IMG/VR virus record: IMGVR_UViG_3300020274_000010
Coordinates: 1-41,216 of that record
Length of the DNA: 41,216 nt
From: a virus
Direction: 5' to 3' (one strand)
Position numbers and translations under genes: made by a program. Below, in pieces: positions 38,124 to 41,216 of the stretch. Below the pieces are notes generated by a model. The model was not told the origin of the DNA. It did not search any database and saw nothing but the letters and a program-made list of their open reading frames with translations. Within the stretch, counting starts at the first letter, position 1. Each line of letters begins with the position of its first letter.

Positions 38124-39776
38124 CTATCTAAACTCCCACATGTACGACTTGTCTCCATACTCCGCGACTTTCCAGACATCGCCCTGAGCGTCTGCGAAGT
38201 ACTCGTCATCCATACCATCAGAAACGAATCCGAAGGGTGACATATCCTGCTCGATTGCATCTCTTTGATCTGCATAGATCCGCGCACGCACATCGTTATC
38301 GTGCATCTCTTTGAAGTAAGGTTGTGTTGCCATCCATGAGAATATAACCAAACACATTGCTAGGTCATCGTTACAACCATCCTCCGCTTGGAATGTTTGA
38401 CCCTTTGCAATGAATGTAGTTAGTTCTGCAATAGTATCGTAGTCTGGAATGACTAGTTTATCTTCTTCGATTAATGCTTTAAGGTTTGAACATCCAACTT
38501 GCTTTGTGGCAGTTGACATCTTGATACCCAGTTGAGTCTTCTTACCAGAGAATCCTTGACCTAATTGTTGTCCTGCTCTACCACGCATAGATGCCATGAG
38601 TAAATTCTCATACTCCAGATCATATTGAATGATATCCGCAACCTGTCCACCAATATCATTTACCTCACATAGAATGTATGCGTTATTGTAATTCTTTGCC
38701 ACGTCTACTACAATGTTTGGTAAGACGATGGGTTTTACTTCATTATTCTTATATCTAGCAACTAATCTATATGGTAACTCTGACGTATCAAATACTGTAA
38801 ATGCTGAATAGTCATGTCCTACACCACGAGACACGTCTACAGTTAATATGTAATCATGCTCTGGTATAACCTGTTCAAACAGTGCAAGACCTCTATTCTC
38901 TTTGATAGGATCATGATATGCCATGGTCCTGAGTTTACTAGGACTAATCAATGTATCAACAGATCCTAAGAACTCACACTCAAACTCAACTTTAAACTGT
39001 GCTTCAGATGTGTTCTTGATTGTTTGTTCTTTCCAAACCTCATCTCTTCCAGGAACTTGTGACCAATGAACCTCTGTAGGAACGTATTCATTTTGATTAC
39101 GCTCTGCATCGTGCCACAATTTATAGAACATATTCATCCCGTGAGGGGTAGAAATGATAATAACCTTTGTGGACTTACCAGAAGAAATAGTAGGATAGAC
39201 AGAACTGAAAAACTGGTCAGCAATATGATTCGGAACGAACGCGAATTCGTCCAGAAATATAACGTTAAAGGACATACCCCGAACAGCACTAGCAGAAGTA
39301 GAAGCAGCGAGGATTTTACTTCCGTTCTCCAGTTCGAGTGACCCTTTGTTCCAACCGAGAATACCTTGTTGCAACCATTTAGGGAGATTCTCATAAGAAA
39401 GTTGTAAGCGTCCCAACATCTCTCTTGCAGTTGCTGCTTTGTTTGCGAGGATTGCGACATTTACGTTATCATTGAATAGTACATACCATAGTAGATATGC
39501 TGTAACGATTGTAGATTTACCTGACTGTCTTGGTAACTTAGCAATATTAAATCTATTATCATGGAACTTTGATACCATGTCCTCTTGGAAGTCATACATT
39601 TTAAATGGTATGACACCTTCATCAAGAGAAACGATTTTGATATACTTTCGGATAAAGTAAACAGGATTCTCAGCGCACTTCAAATACTCAGCAATCTGTT
39701 TCTTCGTAAAGTTCGTAGAAACATTTGCCTTTTTAAGATTAGGATTACCTAAGTAGATTTCCTGTTTAACTGCCAT
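38124..39776 (-). CDS. 17: gp17-like terminase large subunit (550 aa)
   Basis: Packaging ATPase and nuclease. Walker A LPRQSGKST at 81-89, Walker B VIFLDE at 172-177, coupling motif IISTPHGMN, and a C-terminal RNase H-like nuclease starting TVDVSRGVGHDYSAF, with CEVNDIG and DDLAMCLVI supplying further acidic residues. Length is slightly below T4 gp17 (610 aa). TAATG overlap with the gene upstream. No obvious small subunit gp16 is recognised. Confidence 0.96.
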   Translation of the reverse strand: MAVKQEIYLGNPNLKKANVSTNFTKKQIAEYLKCAENPVYFIRKYIKIVSLDEGVIPFKMYDFQEDMVSKFHDNRFNIAKLPRQSGKSTIVTAYLLWYVLFNDNVNVAILANKAATAREMLGRLQLSYENLPKWLQQGILGWNKGSLELENGSKILAASTSASAVRGMSFNVIFLDEFAFVPNHIADQFFSSVYPTISSGKSTKVIIISTPHGMNMFYKLWHDAERNQNEYVPTEVHWSQVPGRDEVWKEQTIKNTSEAQFKVEFECEFLGSVDTLISPSKLRTMAYHDPIKENRGLALFEQVIPEHDYILTVDVSRGVGHDYSAFTVFDTSELPYRLVARYKNNEVKPIVLPNIVVDVAKNYNNAYILCEVNDIGGQVADIIQYDLEYENLLMASMRGRAGQQLGQGFSGKKTQLGIKMSTATKQVGCSNLKALIEEDKLVIPDYDTIAELTTFIAKGQTFQAEDGCNDDLAMCLVIFSWMATQPYFKEMHDNDVRARIYADQRDAIEQDMSPFGFVSDGMDDEYFADAQGDVWKVAEYGDKSYMWEFR

Positions 39777-40000
39777 TAATCTCTGTCAATATTCAACTGG
39801 TGGTATTGGTGTTCCAATAAACCTTTATAAAGAATGTCTCTCATTACAAACATTGCTTGCTGTTCCTCAGGATCACCACCTGCCCAGTTTTGCAATGATT
39901 TTTCTACACAACTGTGGAGTAACCTAAGGTCTTGATGATATAGTTTCAAATGGTAATCATGATCATCTAGTTCATCAAATTCTGGTTGATCGTCAATCAT
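39776..40000 (-). CDS. Small acidic protein upstream of gp17 (74 aa)
   Basis: ATG at 40000 is coupled to the upstream gene stop (39997) and its stop overlaps gp17. The product is acidic and helical: PEFDELDDHDYHLKLYHQDLRLL, then WAGGDPEEQQAMFVMRDILYKGLLEH. A conserved cyanophage family that I remember next to gp17. It is too short for T4 gp16 (164 aa), but its place makes a packaging accessory role possible. Confidence 0.7.
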   Translation of the reverse strand: MIDDQPEFDELDDHDYHLKLYHQDLRLLHSCVEKSLQNWAGGDPEEQQAMFVMRDILYKGLLEHQYHQLNIDRD

Positions 40001-40209
40001 TGATTCTTTTTGTTAAAGTACTTGTTTATGACGTCTATCTGATCTTGGTATTTTGCAATTATATTCAATTCAGTTTCAATCGCTTCTGTAATATCCGAGT
40101 GTTCTCCGATACCTGCAGGATTGGTTAAATAAACTTCTACGTTTGCAACATGCTTTTGAATATCTCCATGTGCATGTGCAAGTAATGCTTTAATTAATTG
40201 CTCCCTCAT
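39997..40209 (-). CDS. Conserved small helical protein (70 aa)
   Basis: The ATG at 40207-40209 overlaps the pcyA stop (ATGA); the open frame extends upstream but only through pcyA. The sequence REQLIKALLAHAHGDI, VANVEVYLTNPAGIGEHSD and ETELNIIAKYQDQIDV is the pattern of a conserved cyanophage protein. It is all-helical and without a known reaction. Position before gp17 raises the possibility of a terminase small subunit, unproven. Confidence 0.72.
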   Translation of the reverse strand: MREQLIKALLAHAHGDIQKHVANVEVYLTNPAGIGEHSDITEAIETELNIIAKYQDQIDVINKYFNKKNQ

Positions 40210-40937
40210 AATTTTGGTTTGTCGAATAATACCTGTTCTATATAGGTATTTGCCCAAGAGGTATCAAACCACTGGGATAACACTGCTCTTGTTTTAGTGT
40301 TCTTTCTTTGTTGATTTACATAATAAAGTTGGTCATCATAACGTCTCAGTACATCCAACCACTCCATGTCTTCCTGAGATTCTCTGACCATCTGAGTGTA
40401 TATCTTTATGTATTCCTTAGTACACTCATAGAACTTGTCAATTTCGCTACCGTTTTTCAATCTTTGAAATTTGCAGTACGGTGAAAAGACATCACCCCAC
40501 TCTGGTAAATGCCTTGGTTCAAAGTTATATTGATTACTTACATCACGAATGTCATCGTACATGTAGTCTAATTGTTTATGAAAGGGAGAGATATCTACAA
40601 TAGCAGCAGTGACATTACCATTTGCAACTACAATATCACACCCAAAGACAGGTAGATCATATGAAGGATCTGGCCAAAAGACAGAGTGAAGTATCTCTAC
40701 ATTAGGTGTGATTGCTCGTTCTAAATGTATGCGTCTCAATCCTTGACAAGTCCATAGACGATTGACTATAGTCACACCATCTTTATGAACCTCAGAGTAA
40801 TCTGAAACAACTTCCTCACATTTGGGAAGACCAATAGTTGCTGCTTTGATTAGAAGATCAAGTTTATAGCATGGTCCCGTGCTGTCTTCTAATCTCTCTA
40901 AGTTCGTCAAAGTTTTTTTGTTTGGTACCACCATCAT
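40206..40937 (-). CDS. pcyA: PcyA-like ferredoxin-dependent bilin reductase (about 243 aa)
   Basis: Reduces biliverdin IX-alpha with electrons from ferredoxin; PcyA makes phycocyanobilin. The core LHSVFWPDPSYDLPVFGCDIV has a His and an Asp 17 residues apart (H92 and D109 counted from 40961), the spacing of the catalytic pair in cyanobacterial PcyA. The C-terminal NQQRKNTKTRAVLSQWF and YIEQVLFD also fit PcyA better than PebS. The start is uncertain: ATG 40937, with ATG 40949, ATG 40934 and TTG 40961 as alternatives; all overlap the nuclease gene. A photosynthesis-related host-derived gene of cyanophages. No heme oxygenase is in view. Confidence 0.85.
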   Translation of the reverse strand: MMVVPNKKTLTNLERLEDSTGPCYKLDLLIKAATIGLPKCEEVVSDYSEVHKDGVTIVNRLWTCQGLRRIHLERAITPNVEILHSVFWPDPSYDLPVFGCDIVVANGNVTAAIVDISPFHKQLDYMYDDIRDVSNQYNFEPRHLPEWGDVFSPYCKFQRLKNGSEIDKFYECTKEYIKIYTQMVRESQEDMEWLDVLRRYDDQLYYVNQQRKNTKTRAVLSQWFDTSWANTYIEQVLFDKPKL

Positions 40938-41216
40938 ATTCCCAGGCATAACCTTCGTCAATCATTTGTTCGTTTAGAGACATTTCTGCATCTCCAATAT
41001 ATAACCAACCTAGCAACCTACCATATTTACCGACACCACCTTTTAATTCTGTTCTAATTGAGAGTTCATCTTCTCCGTCTATTGCCCCCTCAAGTTTCTC
41101 CTTAAGCCAGTTAGTTGCATCGATGCCCAGTTCTTTTTCTTCGAGGTCTCTTGTCCTTTTTTCTGGCGTATCAACTCCTGCAACTCTAACTCTTTCTTTC
41201 TTGTATAAGTCAAACC
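40864..41216 (-). CDS. Staphylococcal nuclease-like protein, 3' part (runs off the window)
   Basis: The last 117 codons of a gene whose start lies beyond 41216. RVRVAGVDTPE near its visible start matches the SNase active-site strand (catalytic Arg and the metal-binding Asp); VGKYGRLLGWLYIG, SLNEQMIDEGYAW and a short C-terminal helix complete the fold. Its 3' end runs 74-98 bases into the N-terminal part of pcyA in another frame. A role in DNA turnover is likely but the missing N-terminus prevents a complete check. Confidence 0.78.
   Translation of the reverse strand, partial: FDLYKKERVRVAGVDTPEKRTRDLEEKELGIDATNWLKEKLEGAIDGEDELSIRTELKGGVGKYGRLLGWLYIGDAEMSLNEQMIDEGYAWEYDGGTKQKNFDELREIRRQHGTML

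Noticed and set aside
1-41216. CRISPR arrays, insertion sequences or photosystem genes (psbA, psbD)
   Set aside because: No regularly spaced repeats, transposase motifs or photosystem core proteins were found; pcyA is the only clear light-related gene.

Overview
The window is a piece of a T4-like cyanomyovirus, a contractile-tailed phage of marine Synechococcus or Prochlorococcus. This rests on the T4 core set (gp41, UvsX, gp43, RegA, gp62, gp44, gp45, gp46, gp47, gp55, UvsW, UvsY, gp23, gp22, gp21, gp20, gp19, gp18, gp17) together with cyanophage accessory genes: cobS, hsp20, mazG, pcyA, a DUF3110 gene and three 2OG-Fe(II) oxygenases. Almost everything lies on the minus strand, densely packed with ATGA, GTGA, TAATG or TGATG overlaps. 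All identifications come from reading motifs and remembered family patterns; no database search was possible.

From high to low coordinate (the direction of transcription), the right third is the virion module: a nuclease fragment, the bilin reductase pcyA, two small genes, terminase gp17, sheath gp18, tube gp19, portal gp20, a gp67/68-like core protein, protease gp21, scaffold gp22, major capsid gp23. T4-type late promoters (TATAAATA or CTAAATAA) precede gp18, gp19, gp20, the core protein and gp22. After gp23 comes a 322-base gap without genes, bracketed by two intrinsic terminators, with its own sigma70-type promoter and strong nested hairpins: a candidate non-coding RNA gene. Then follow small genes, an oxygenase, a tail-tube-like protein, UvsY, UvsW, an Sm-like protein, the late sigma gp55 and the gp47/gp46 nuclease with DUF3110 between its subunits.

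The middle holds a vWA/HExxH protein, a 24-residue membrane peptide and the AAA+ protein CobS, a possible MoxR/CobS-CobT-like ATPase-adaptor module. Next are the clamp and clamp-loader operon (gp45, gp44, gp62), Dam methylase and RegA, and a run of small membrane proteins that includes a holin-like one.

From about 9.3 to 11.1 kb three secreted-protein genes run on the plus strand, the main break in gene polarity. To their left are hsp20 (minus), a small plus-strand ORF, a terminator and a strong promoter. The promoter feeds an early replication operon: two Sm-like genes, DNA polymerase gp43, UvsX, an oxygenase, helicase gp41, MazG, a SleB-type wall hydrolase, small membrane proteins and the start of a DUF4385-like gene.

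Two promoter classes are legible. Host-type boxes (TTGnnn, 16-17 bases, often TGC-TATAAT) sit before the Sm-like/gp43 operon, the gp45 operon, cobS, gp55 and the ncRNA; the vWA gene has the -10 box only. T4-late boxes sit before structural genes. The sigma factor that would switch between them, gp55, is itself under a host-type promoter.
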